Shown: piece after piece, positions 52,917 through 60,807 of the stretch
How positions within the stretch are numbered: the stretch's first letter is position 1
Layout: each line of letters begins with the position of its first letter
Assembly (NCBI RefSeq): GCF_050563545.1
Contig: NZ_JBNXUM010000016.1
Span: forward strand, 62,001-126,000
Reading direction: 5' to 3'
Length of the DNA: 64,000 nucleotides
From: Falsiroseomonas sp050563545
Lineage (GTDB): Bacteria; Pseudomonadota; Alphaproteobacteria; Acetobacterales; Acetobacteraceae
Position numbers and translations under genes: made by a program
The notes under the pieces: generated by a model
What the model saw: the letters and a program-made list of their open reading frames with translations, nothing else
Databases searched by the model: none
Told to the model about the DNA's origin: nothing

Positions 52917-54422
52917 ATGGAGACGCCGCGGAGGATCGGACGATGCGTCCTCGATCCCGCCCGCGGCGCGCTCCGCGACGAGGCGGGTCTGGAGATCGCG
53001 CTGCGGCCGAAATCCTGGGACATGCTGCTGGTGCTGGCGCGCCACGCCGGGCGCGTGCTGTCCAAGGACGAGCTGCTCGACGCCGTCTGGCCCGGCATCC
53101 ATGTCACCGAGGACAGCCTGGTGCAGGCCGTGCGCGACATCCGCCGCGCCATCGGCGATGCCGAGGGGCGCGTGCTGCGCACCGTCGCGAAGCGTGGCTA
53201 TCTCCTCGACATCGCGGAAGCCGCGGCGGCGCCCGACCGGCCCTCCGTCGTCGTGCTGCCTTTCGCCCATCTCGGCGCCGATCCCAGCCAGGCCTGGATC
53301 GCCGATGCGGTGGCGGACGACCTGACGAGCGTGCTCGCGCGCGTGCGCTGGCTCTTCGTGGTGGCGCGCAGCACGGCCTTCACCTTCCGCGATACGGCGA
53401 CGGAGGTGCGGGAAATCGGGCGACGCCTCGGCGTGCGCTACGCGCTGGAGGGCAGCCTGCGCAGCGACGGCGATCGCCTTCGCGTCTCCTGCCGCCTGGT
53501 CGGGACCGAAGCCGGGCATCACCTTTGGTCGGGCACCAGCGAAGGCAGCGCCGCCGACATCTTCGCCTTCCAGGACGAGGTCACGCGCCGCGTCCTGGCG
53601 GCGATCGAGCCCGCGCTGCTTGAATCCGAAGCCAGCCGCGCCGTGCTGGCGCGCCGTGGCGATCCCTCCGCGCTCGAACTGGTGCGCCAGGGCATTTGGC
53701 ACTTCCACAAGGTCACGCGCGAGGGCCACGCGACCGCGCGCGCGCTGTTCGTGGACGCGACGCGACGCGATCCAGCGCTGTGCGAGGGCTGGACCTGGCT
53801 GGCGCGCGTCTCGGCGGGCCGCATCGCCTATGGCTGGGCCGAGGACAGGGCGGCCGAAGGCGCGGCCGCGATCGCGGCGGGGCTGCGCGCCGTCGAACTC
53901 GACGACCGCGATCCTTACGCCCATTACGCCTACGCCATCGCCAGCGCCTATGCCGGCGAGCCGCAGGACACCGTGCGCGCGGGCGAGACGGTGGTCGCGA
54001 TGCTGCCCTTCTTCGCGCTGGGGCATCTCGTGCGCGGCATGGGGCTGCTCTTCGCCGGCGATGCGGCGCCCGCGGCAGAGTCGCTGGCGCAGGGTCTCGC
54101 GCTCAATCCCGACGATCCCCAGAACTTCGTCTGGCAGGTGCTGCGCGCCGTCGCGCTGCTGGTCGACGGCCGGCCGAGGGAGGCGCGCGAGGCCGCGATG
54201 CAGGCGGCGCGCATCCGCCCGGGCTGGCGGCCCGCCTTTGAAGTCGCGGCCTGCTGCGCGATGGCGGACGGCGACCGCGCCGGCGCGGCGTCCTTCGCGG
54301 CCAAGGCGGCAGCGCTGCCGCTGCCCTCGGGCGACGTGCTGGCGCCGTTCCGCGCGCGCAACCCAGGGCTTGCCACGCGGCTCGACGCCTCGCTCGCGGA
54401 GGAGCGTTCTCAGCCAGGCTGA
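52917..54422 (+). CDS. Winged-helix regulator with TolB-like and TPR domains
   Basis: A 501-residue protein. Residues 1-100 are an OmpR/CadC-type winged helix (LRPKSWDMLLVLARHAGRVL, DELLDAVWPGIHVTEDSLVQ, VAKRGYLLDI). Residues about 105-210 are TolB-like (SVVVLPFAHLGADPSQAWIA, RLGVRYALEGSLR). From about 235 on there are TPR-like helices. Unlike CadC there is no membrane helix between sensor and DNA-binding parts, so it is probably cytoplasmic. It starts 5 bp after the YcjF-type gene and overlaps the end of the convergent aldolase gene by 13 bp. Its target genes and signal are unknown. Confidence 0.82.
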   Translation: METPRRIGRCVLDPARGALRDEAGLEIALRPKSWDMLLVLARHAGRVLSKDELLDAVWPGIHVTEDSLVQAVRDIRRAIGDAEGRVLRTVAKRGYLLDIAEAAAAPDRPSVVVLPFAHLGADPSQAWIADAVADDLTSVLARVRWLFVVARSTAFTFRDTATEVREIGRRLGVRYALEGSLRSDGDRLRVSCRLVGTEAGHHLWSGTSEGSAADIFAFQDEVTRRVLAAIEPALLESEASRAVLARRGDPSALELVRQGIWHFHKVTREGHATARALFVDATRRDPALCEGWTWLARVSAGRIAYGWAEDRAAEGAAAIAAGLRAVELDDRDPYAHYAYAIASAYAGEPQDTVRAGETVVAMLPFFALGHLVRGMGLLFAGDAAPAAESLAQGLALNPDDPQNFVWQVLRAVALLVDGRPREAREAAMQAARIRPGWRPAFEVAACCAMADGDRAGAASFAAKAAALPLPSGDVLAPFRARNPGLATRLDASLAEERSQPG

Positions 54423-55171
54423 CGCCAGGCCGCGTGCTGGCGCGCCAGCCCGCCCAGCATCAGCACGTCGAAGCCATGCACCGGCAGCCGGTAGCCGCGC
54501 GCGAGGATCTCGCGCGTCTGCTGTTCCGTCATAGCGACGCCGCCGAGCGGGATGCCGGCGCCGAGGATGACGCGCTCAAGCCTCGTCACGGCCTCGCGGA
54601 ACTCCGGCGCGTCGAAGCGGCCGGAGACGCCGAGTTCGGTCGAGAGGTCGAAGGGCGCGATAACCATGCAGTCGATGCCCTCGACCCCGCAGATCGCCTC
54701 GATGTTCTCGACCGCTGCGACCGTCTCGATCAGCAGCATGACCACGGTCTCATCGCCGCGCTGCGCGAGATGCTCAAAGAGCGGCGTGCCCCAGCGCGCA
54801 TGCGCGACGAAGGGCCCCCAGCCGCGGCGGCCGCGCGGCGGATAGCGCGTCAGCGACACCGCCTCCGCCGCTTCCTCCGCCGTGCCGACCAGCGGGAAGC
54901 AGATGCCCTCCGCGCCGAGGTCGAGCGCGGGCTTCACCCAGGCGGCCTCGCGCGCGGGGACGCGGACCAGCGGCGCGCAGTGCGTGCCCTGGGTCGCCGC
55001 GATCATGGCGTGCAGGCTCTCCGGGCCCACGGCGCCATGCTCCTGGTCCAGGATGACGCAATCCGCGCCGGCCGCGGCCATGGCCTGCACGGCGACCGCC
55101 GAGGGGATCACGTTGACATAGGTGCCGATCGTCTTGCCGGCGCCGAGGCGCCGCTTCAGTCCCTGGCTCAT
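54410..55171 (-). CDS. HpcH/HpaI family aldolase
   Basis: A 253-residue class II pyruvate-type aldolase with a TIM-barrel fold. Metal and substrate residues lie in ADCVILDQEHGAVGPESLHA (about residues 36-55), LVRVPAREAAWVKPALDLGA and GICFPLVGTAEEA, then LLIETVAAVENIEAICGVEG (Glu metal ligand) and MVIAPFDLSTELG. The last corresponds to the metal-binding Asp region. It would cleave or form 2-keto-3-deoxy acids, but the true substrate is unknown. The gene is alone, 140 bp downstream of the binding-protein gene on the same strand. Confidence 0.87.
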   Translation of the reverse strand: MSQGLKRRLGAGKTIGTYVNVIPSAVAVQAMAAAGADCVILDQEHGAVGPESLHAMIAATQGTHCAPLVRVPAREAAWVKPALDLGAEGICFPLVGTAEEAAEAVSLTRYPPRGRRGWGPFVAHARWGTPLFEHLAQRGDETVVMLLIETVAAVENIEAICGVEGIDCMVIAPFDLSTELGVSGRFDAPEFREAVTRLERVILGAGIPLGGVAMTEQQTREILARGYRLPVHGFDVLMLGGLARQHAAWRQPG

Positions 55172-55311
55172 CGCATTCCTCCGCCCGGGCTGGTGCCCGG
55201 TGGGGCGATGCTGCCTCCTGGCGCGGGGGACGTCCTGATAGCCTGCCGAAATCCTGCCGAAGGAACGCCGTCACGGGATATCGCGGCACCTGACGCGCGC
55301 CGCCCGCGGCG

Positions 55312-56295
55312 TCAGCTGTCCAGCCGCACATCCGCCGCGCGCGCGACCTCGCGCCACTTCGCGATCTCGGCGGCGATGAAACGGCCGTATTCCTCGGGCG
55401 TGCCGGGATCGGGGAAGCCCCCCATCTCCACCATGCGCGCGGCGACCTGCGGGTCGCGCAGGATGGCCACCGCGTCGGCATTGACCTTGCGGATCACCGC
55501 GTCGGGCGTGCCGGCGGGCGCGACCAGGCCGGACCAGCCCGCGGCCTCGAAGCCCGGCGATACCGTCTCCGCCACGGTCGGCACGTCAGGCAGTTGCGGC
55601 ACTCGGGCGCGGCTGGTCACGGCCAGCGCGCGGATGCGGCCGCCCTGGATGTTCGGCAGCGCGGAGGCGAGGCTGTCCACCATCACCTTCACATTGCCCG
55701 CGATCAGGTCCGCCATGGCCGGGCCGCTGCCGCGATAGGGCACATGGACCATCTGCAGGCGCAGCCTGAAGGCCAGCATCTCCGCCGTCAGGTGCTGCGC
55801 GGTGCCCGGCCCTGCCGACGCGTATTGCACGCGCCCCGGCGCGCTGCGCGCCAGCGCCACGAAGGCCGCCATGTCCGCGGCCTCGAAGGACGGGTGGGCC
55901 ACGAAGACCAGCGGCAGGGTGAAGATGTTGCTGATCGCGGCATAGTCGCGTTCCGCGTCGTAGGGCAGGCGTGCCATCACGGAGGGGTTGATCCCGAGCG
56001 TGCCGGAGGTGCCGACGCCGAGCGTGTAGCCGTCGGGCGGCGCGGTCTTCACCGCCTCCATCCCGATGGCGCCGGCGCCGCCCGCGCGGTTCTCCACGAC
56101 GACGCGCTGCGGCCAGCGCTTCGAGAGCTCGTCGGCCATCAGCCGCCCGAACAGGTCGGCCGCCTGGCCCGGCGGGAAGGGCACGATGAAGCGCACGGGG
56201 CGCGCGGGATAATCGGCCTGCGCGGCGGCGGGGCGCAGCGCCGGCAGGACGAGCGGCGCGGCGAGCAGCACGCGACGGGCGATGCGATGTGTCAT
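55312..56295 (-). CDS. Bug-type tricarboxylate transporter substrate-binding protein
   Basis: A 327-residue periplasmic binding protein of the TctC/Bug family. The signal peptide has two arginines (IARRVLLAAPLVLPALRPAA), so Tat export is possible. The mature start DYPARPVRFIVPFPPGQAAD is the family hallmark. VVENRAGGAGAIGMEAVKTA and VHVPYRGSGPAMADLIAGNV follow, which line the ligand loop. Start ATG 56295 has GGAAGGAAA upstream. TctA/TctB membrane genes are not adjacent, as is usual for the many orphan Bug proteins. The ligand is probably a carboxylic acid but cannot be predicted. Confidence 0.9.
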   Translation of the reverse strand: MTHRIARRVLLAAPLVLPALRPAAAQADYPARPVRFIVPFPPGQAADLFGRLMADELSKRWPQRVVVENRAGGAGAIGMEAVKTAPPDGYTLGVGTSGTLGINPSVMARLPYDAERDYAAISNIFTLPLVFVAHPSFEAADMAAFVALARSAPGRVQYASAGPGTAQHLTAEMLAFRLRLQMVHVPYRGSGPAMADLIAGNVKVMVDSLASALPNIQGGRIRALAVTSRARVPQLPDVPTVAETVSPGFEAAGWSGLVAPAGTPDAVIRKVNADAVAILRDPQVAARMVEMGGFPDPGTPEEYGRFIAAEIAKWREVARAADVRLDS

Positions 56296-56377
56296 GGTGC
56301 CGTTTCCTTCCCGCGCGACCTGCTGGCCGTCCCGCCCAGGATGCGGCGGCGGGCAGGGGCGCGCAACGCCGCCCGGC

Positions 56378-58147
56378 TCACGGTTCCTGGCGGTGGCCGA
56401 AGCCGCGCCGCAGCCATTCCACCAGCTGGAAGGTCCTGCGGCGCCGGGCGGCGCGCGAGGCGCGGCCATGCGGCAGGCCGGTCGCCTTGGCCAGCACCAG
56501 CTTCGCCTCCAGGCCCAGCGCGCCATGGTCGGCGGCGAGCAGGATCGCCCCGGGCAGCGCGAGGCCGACGAGGCCGACCAGGCGCTGCATCTCCTCTTCG
56601 CCCAGCACGCCGACGAGGTCGTCGAGCAGCACGAGCGCGGGCCGCGCCAGCAGCAGCCGCGCGAAGGCCAGCCGCAGCCGGTCGGCCTCGTCCAGCGCGC
56701 TGTCCCAGTCCTGCGCCGCGTCAAGCCGGTGCGCGAGCGCGCCGAGGCCGACGCCGGCGAGCACGGCCGCCATCGCCTCCCGCGGGGCGCCGCCGGTCGG
56801 GGCGAGCAGCAGGGCAGGCGCGATCGGCGGCAGCCAGGGACGCCGCGGCAGCGCCGCGACACTGCGAGGCCGCGCGATGCGGCCCTGGCCCCAGGGCCAG
56901 AGCCCAGCCAGCGCCAGGAACAGCGCGCGCATCGCACGGGGATCGCCGACGACCTCGGCCTGCGCGCCCGGCCCGAGGCGCGCATCGAGGGGCGCGGTCA
57001 GCGGCGTCCCGTCCGGCAGCGTCAGCCGCAGCGATTGCAGCACCAGGGCGCCGTCCTCCTCGTCGGCCAGCAACATGCCGGGCTGGGCATCGCTGGATTC
57101 GACGGCGTCGGCCAGCGCCAGGATGCGCTCGGCCGAGGCAGCCCATTCCGCCAGCCGTGCCGCGTTGTCCACCGGCCAGGACAGCGCGCCGACGACCTGC
57201 TGGAAGCCCTGTGCCAGCTGCATCAGCCCGCCCAGCGTCAGCGTGCCGTTCAGATAGCGCGGCGCCGCGACCAGCAGCGGCAGGATCGGCGACAGCGTCG
57301 CGAAGGCCGACTGGAAGGCCGTGAGATTGCGCAGCCCGAGCGTCTGGCGGAACCAGGCGAGGGACAGTGCCCCGAAGCGCCGGCGGGCTTCCGCGCGCGC
57401 CACGGCCTCGCCCTGCGCCAGCGCCAGCCCCTCGTCATGCTCGCGCGCGCCGGCCAAGCCGAAGCGGAAATCGGCCTCCGCACGCTGGCGCTGCAGCGTC
57501 GCCGAGGTCAGCTTCTGGCCGAGCGTGAAGGCCGCCACGGCGCCGCCCATCGCATAGAGCATCGCGAGCCAGACCATGTGCCCGGGCACGGGGATGCCGA
57601 ACAGCTCGACCCTGCCGGAGAGCGACCAGAGGATCCCGACGAAGGTCGCGAGCACGCCGACAGCGAAGAAGAGCGAGGCCGAGAGCTCCACCCCCTGCTC
57701 GGTCGCGATGCGGATGTCCTCCGCGATGCGCCCGTCGGGGTTGTCCGGGCTGCCCGGCAGCTGCGCGAGGCGCCAGTGCCGCCCCTGGTCGAGCCAGGTG
57801 GCGAGCAGCCGTTCCGTGAGCGAGCGTCGCCAGGACAGCGCCACGCCACGCTTGGCCTGGAGCTGCGCGGCGTTGGAGGTAACGATGGCGGCGAGCAGCA
57901 GCGCGAACTGCCAGACCGCGCTCCAGAGCGACGCGGTATCTCGGCGTTCCAGCGCGTCGAACAGCCGCGCGCTCCAGAGGTTGTAGGCGACGGCGAGGGC
58001 GACCTGCAGCGCGGTCAGCATCGCCAGCAGCAGGATCGCGGCGCGCACCCGCCAGCGCGACAGCCAGGGACCGGACAGCGCGGCGAAGCCGTGCAGGGTG
58101 GAGGCGTGCGCGCGCGGGTCCACGCCGCGTCCCGCCGCGCCGCTCAT
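56378..58147 (-). CDS. SbmA/YddA-type ABC transporter with degenerate ATPase domain
   Basis: A 589-residue fusion of six membrane helices and a C-terminal nucleotide-binding domain, laid out like the YddA/ABCD-type exporters (SbmA/BacA-like membrane half; LRNLTAFQSAFATLSPILPL, QVVGALSWPVDNAARLAEW). The NBD is eroded. Where Walker A is expected there is EVVGDPRAMRALFLALAGLW (no GK[ST]); the signature site reads SALDEADRLRLAFARLLLAR; Walker B is ALVLLDDLVGVLGEEEM, with Asp in place of the catalytic Glu. The ATG at 58147 is preceded by GGAG; a GTG at 58198 is in frame. It may still be folded, but ATP hydrolysis looks unlikely. Confidence 0.8.
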   Translation of the reverse strand: MSGAAGRGVDPRAHASTLHGFAALSGPWLSRWRVRAAILLLAMLTALQVALAVAYNLWSARLFDALERRDTASLWSAVWQFALLLAAIVTSNAAQLQAKRGVALSWRRSLTERLLATWLDQGRHWRLAQLPGSPDNPDGRIAEDIRIATEQGVELSASLFFAVGVLATFVGILWSLSGRVELFGIPVPGHMVWLAMLYAMGGAVAAFTLGQKLTSATLQRQRAEADFRFGLAGAREHDEGLALAQGEAVARAEARRRFGALSLAWFRQTLGLRNLTAFQSAFATLSPILPLLVAAPRYLNGTLTLGGLMQLAQGFQQVVGALSWPVDNAARLAEWAASAERILALADAVESSDAQPGMLLADEEDGALVLQSLRLTLPDGTPLTAPLDARLGPGAQAEVVGDPRAMRALFLALAGLWPWGQGRIARPRSVAALPRRPWLPPIAPALLLAPTGGAPREAMAAVLAGVGLGALAHRLDAAQDWDSALDEADRLRLAFARLLLARPALVLLDDLVGVLGEEEMQRLVGLVGLALPGAILLAADHGALGLEAKLVLAKATGLPHGRASRAARRRRTFQLVEWLRRGFGHRQEP

Positions 58148-58213
58148 CGCAGGGCGCTCCGTTGCGGCATGGCGGGCAGCCTGCGCCGCGAGGCGCACGC
58201 TGTCGAGCGAAGG

Positions 58214-59566
58214 TCAGGAGAAGACGAGGTCGGAGGCGGTCAGGGCCGCGGTGAAGCCTGCGAGCGTGATGGAGCCGAAGCGGCCGGCGGTGATCACGGT
58301 GTCGGTCGCGCCGACCACGATGGAAAGGTCATCCAAGCCGGTGATGCCGCGCAGGTCGAAGGCCAGGCGGTCCTCGCCCTGGTGGAAGTCGGCGACGGTG
58401 TCACGGCCGAAGCGGCCTTCGAATACGAAGAGATCGGCGCCGCGCGTGACGTCAGGCGCGATGCTCGCGGCGTCGCCATGGAGCAGGTCGTTGCCTGCGC
58501 CACCCCGGATCGTGTCCGCGCCGCAGACGGCATTTCCGTTCACGGTGGCCGCGTCGCCATAAATGGTGTCGGCGTCGCCGCCGCCGGCCAGGGAATCGTT
58601 GCCAAGGGGAAGGTACCTGAAGCTTGTCGCCGCCTGGAAGTCGCCGAACAGGACGTCCCGGCCTCGGCCGCCGAGCAGCAGATCATCGGCCGGGCGCTCG
58701 TCGCCGATAGCCATGTAGGACGCATCGCCGACAAGCGTGTCGCCACCGGCCCCGCCGTGCAGGGTGTCCTTGCCGCCCGACGCGCTGAGCGCGAGACCGC
58801 TGGCATCGCCGTAGAGGAGATCGTCGCCGCCGCCGCCATCCAGCGAGTCGGCACCCCCGTTCGTGCCGTAGTCCATGACCATTGCGTCGCCGAAGAGCGT
58901 ATCGCCGCCACGGCCGCCGGCCAGGATGTCGTCGCCACCCGTCGTGGCCATCAGCTCGGAGCGCGAGTCGCCGTACATAAGGTCGCCGTCGGCGCCGCCG
59001 TCGAGCGTATCCGCGCCCATCCGGCCCTCCCGGTCGGCCGGGGAATCGCCCACCAGCGTGTCGGCCCCGTCGCCGCCATCGAGCAGGTCGTTGCCCGCAC
59101 GCACTCCCCCATGGCCGAGCGGGAGACCATCGCCGTGGATCCAATCGTCTCCCGCGCCGCCATGCAGCGTGTCGTTTCCGCCACGCGCGATGTAGAAGAC
59201 GCCGCCCATGACCGAGGCGTCTCCGTACAGCGTATCATTGCCCGCGCCGCCATCCAGAAGGTCGTCGCCCCCGCCGGAGCTGCCACTCAGGCTGATCGCA
59301 TCGCCAGCGATCCAGTCGTCGCCCTCGCCCCCGGACAGCACGTCCGCGCCACCCCGCGCCTCCGTACCGTCGGCGCGCAGCGCGTCGCCAACGAGCGTAT
59401 CGGCACCACGCGAGCCGTGGATGGTGTCGGCGCCGGCCAGCCCGGTGAGGTCCCCGAGGTCGCCCGGCGTCGCGGGATCGCTGGCATAGGGGTCGCCAAC
59501 GATGAACTCGGCACGGGGTGTTCCGAGCAGGCTGTCGTCGCCGGTGGTGCCGAGCCTCGCGGTCAT
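58214..59566 (-). CDS. RTX-type calcium-binding repeat protein
   Basis: A 450-residue protein consisting almost entirely of RTX repeats. From about residue 30 to 370 some twelve units of roughly 27-30 residues each carry a double nonapeptide (GGNDTLHGGAGDDWIHGDG, GADSLDGGGGDDLLYGDA), followed by a variable 8-12 residue insert. The last 75 residues (FVFEGRFGRDTVADFHQGED to SDLVFS) resemble the C-terminal secretion region of serralysin-type proteins. There is no N-terminal signal, so type I secretion is expected. No HlyB/HlyD/TolC genes lie in the window. ATG 59566, after GGGGAAGG, was preferred to the longer frame. Confidence 0.85.
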   Translation of the reverse strand: MTARLGTTGDDSLLGTPRAEFIVGDPYASDPATPGDLGDLTGLAGADTIHGSRGADTLVGDALRADGTEARGGADVLSGGEGDDWIAGDAISLSGSSGGGDDLLDGGAGNDTLYGDASVMGGVFYIARGGNDTLHGGAGDDWIHGDGLPLGHGGVRAGNDLLDGGDGADTLVGDSPADREGRMGADTLDGGADGDLMYGDSRSELMATTGGDDILAGGRGGDTLFGDAMVMDYGTNGGADSLDGGGGDDLLYGDASGLALSASGGKDTLHGGAGGDTLVGDASYMAIGDERPADDLLLGGRGRDVLFGDFQAATSFRYLPLGNDSLAGGGDADTIYGDAATVNGNAVCGADTIRGGAGNDLLHGDAASIAPDVTRGADLFVFEGRFGRDTVADFHQGEDRLAFDLRGITGLDDLSIVVGATDTVITAGRFGSITLAGFTAALTASDLVFS

Positions 59567-59737
59567 GCCGATCTGCCTTCCCCCCATGATCCCGGCGCCG
59601 GCCAGACCCGGATCGGCCCGGCGCGGCGCTGCGGGAAGAGAATGCAGTATGCTATTTCCGCTTGCGCCACGACCGCATGACACGATCGCCGGACTTGATG
59701 TCATCTCGCATTGAAGTGACGTGTGGAACGAGCGGCC

Positions 59738-60073
59738 CTAGGCCGGGCGCAGCACGCGCAGCCGCGTGCCGTCGGGGTCTTGCGCGACGAAACTGCGGCC
59801 GAACTCCTGGTCGGAGAGCGGCTCCGCGACCGGGATGCCGCGCGCGGTCCAGTCGGCGTGGACGGCGTCCGCGTCGTCGACGATGAAGTCGATCTCCATC
59901 CCGCGCGGCGGGCCTCCGGCGCGTGCCCAGAGGCCGATCGACAGGCCCGAGGGCAGCCTGAACATCGCGAAGCCCGGCGAAGCCTCCTCCGGCGCCCGCT
60001 GCAGCAGGGTCTCGTAGAAGCGAGCGCTCGCCGCGACGTCGGCGACGTAGAGGATCAGCAGAGATGGCGTCAT
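59738..60073 (-). CDS. VOC family protein (glyoxalase/bleomycin-resistance fold)
   Basis: A 111-residue single-domain VOC protein. LLILYVADVAASARFYETLL (about residues 5-24) is the first beta-alpha-beta unit, MEIDFIVDDADAVHADWTAR the second, and FVAQDPDGTRLRVLRPA the last strand. The metal ligands of glyoxalase I are not all present: a leucine (Leu6) occupies the first His position. A different substrate or a binding-only role is therefore likely. It lies 55 bp downstream of a WYL-type regulator on the same strand and may be its target. Confidence 0.82.
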   Translation of the reverse strand: MTPSLLILYVADVAASARFYETLLQRAPEEASPGFAMFRLPSGLSIGLWARAGGPPRGMEIDFIVDDADAVHADWTARGIPVAEPLSDQEFGRSFVAQDPDGTRLRVLRPA

Positions 60074-60128
60074 GGCGGTGTCTCCTTGCGACCCCGCGGA
60101 GACTGCGCGCCGGCCCTGACAGATCCTG

Positions 60129-60803
60129 TCAGGAGCCGTCGTCGAGATCCTGGCTCAGCCGCCACTGCCTCAGCAGCACGCGGCGGCGCGTCGGCATGCG
60201 GTCGGGCAGCGCCTCGGCGCTGACGATCCGGTCGAGACGAAAATGCCGGAAGTCGTCGCGCTCCTCGCACCAGGCTGCGAGCATCTCGACGGCGTCGAAG
60301 AAGCCGACGGCGAGCGGCCAGACCACGCGGTCGCTCGGCCTGCCCCTGCGGTCGGTGTACGCCAGCCGCAGCCTGCGCTCGGCCCGCATCGCCCCGCGGA
60401 TCGTGCCGAGATGGGGCGCGTCCTTCGCGCCCGGCCCGGCGATGAGGCCGTCATCGGGCTCGACGCTGTCGGGCAGCACGGCGCCGACCTTCGCCGCGGC
60501 GCTGCGGGCGGCGGCGGCCAGCGCCGCATCGCCGCGGCTCTCGACCAGGCGCAGCCCGAGCAGCACGGCGTCCGCCTCGTCCGCGCCGAGCATGAGCGGC
60601 GGCAGGAAGAGGCCTGGGCGGAGCACGTAGCCGAGCCCCGCCTCGCCCTCGATCGGTGCGCCGGCGGCCATCAGCGTCGCCACGTCGCGGTAGATCGTTC
60701 GGGGCGTGACGCCGAGTTCGCCTGCCAGCGCCGCGGCCGTCACCGGACGCCGCCTTCCGCGCAGCGCCTGGATCAGGTCCAGCAGTCGCGCCGACCTGGC
60801 CAG
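60129..60803 (-). CDS. YafY-like HTH/WYL transcriptional regulator
   Basis: A protein of about 224 residues. The N-terminal HTH has RRRPVTAAALAGELGVTPRT and IYRDVATLMAAGAPIEGEAG, the C-terminal WYL domain LAYTDRRGRPSDRVVWPLAV and MLAAWCEERDDFRHFRLDRI. The first ATG/GTG start (GTG 60743) would cut off the first HTH helix. The in-frame CTG at 60803 restores the family N-terminus (ARSARLLDLIQALRGRRRP) and has GGGGGAG (60817-60811) at 7-nt spacing, 4 bp after gltX. I therefore propose a CTG start. Effectors of this subfamily are mostly unknown; some WYL domains sense nucleic acid ends. Confidence 0.85.
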   Translation of the reverse strand: MARSARLLDLIQALRGRRRPVTAAALAGELGVTPRTIYRDVATLMAAGAPIEGEAGLGYVLRPGLFLPPLMLGADEADAVLLGLRLVESRGDAALAAAARSAAAKVGAVLPDSVEPDDGLIAGPGAKDAPHLGTIRGAMRAERRLRLAYTDRRGRPSDRVVWPLAVGFFDAVEMLAAWCEERDDFRHFRLDRIVSAEALPDRMPTRRRVLLRQWRLSQDLDDGS

Positions 60804-60807
60804 GGCG

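Noticed and set aside
56282..59680. Open frame of 1,132 codons on the + strand
   Set aside because: It lies antisense to the Bug, ABC and RTX genes, whose minus-strand products match known families. The + strand product is low-complexity Arg/Gly/Ala/His text, an artefact of high G+C.
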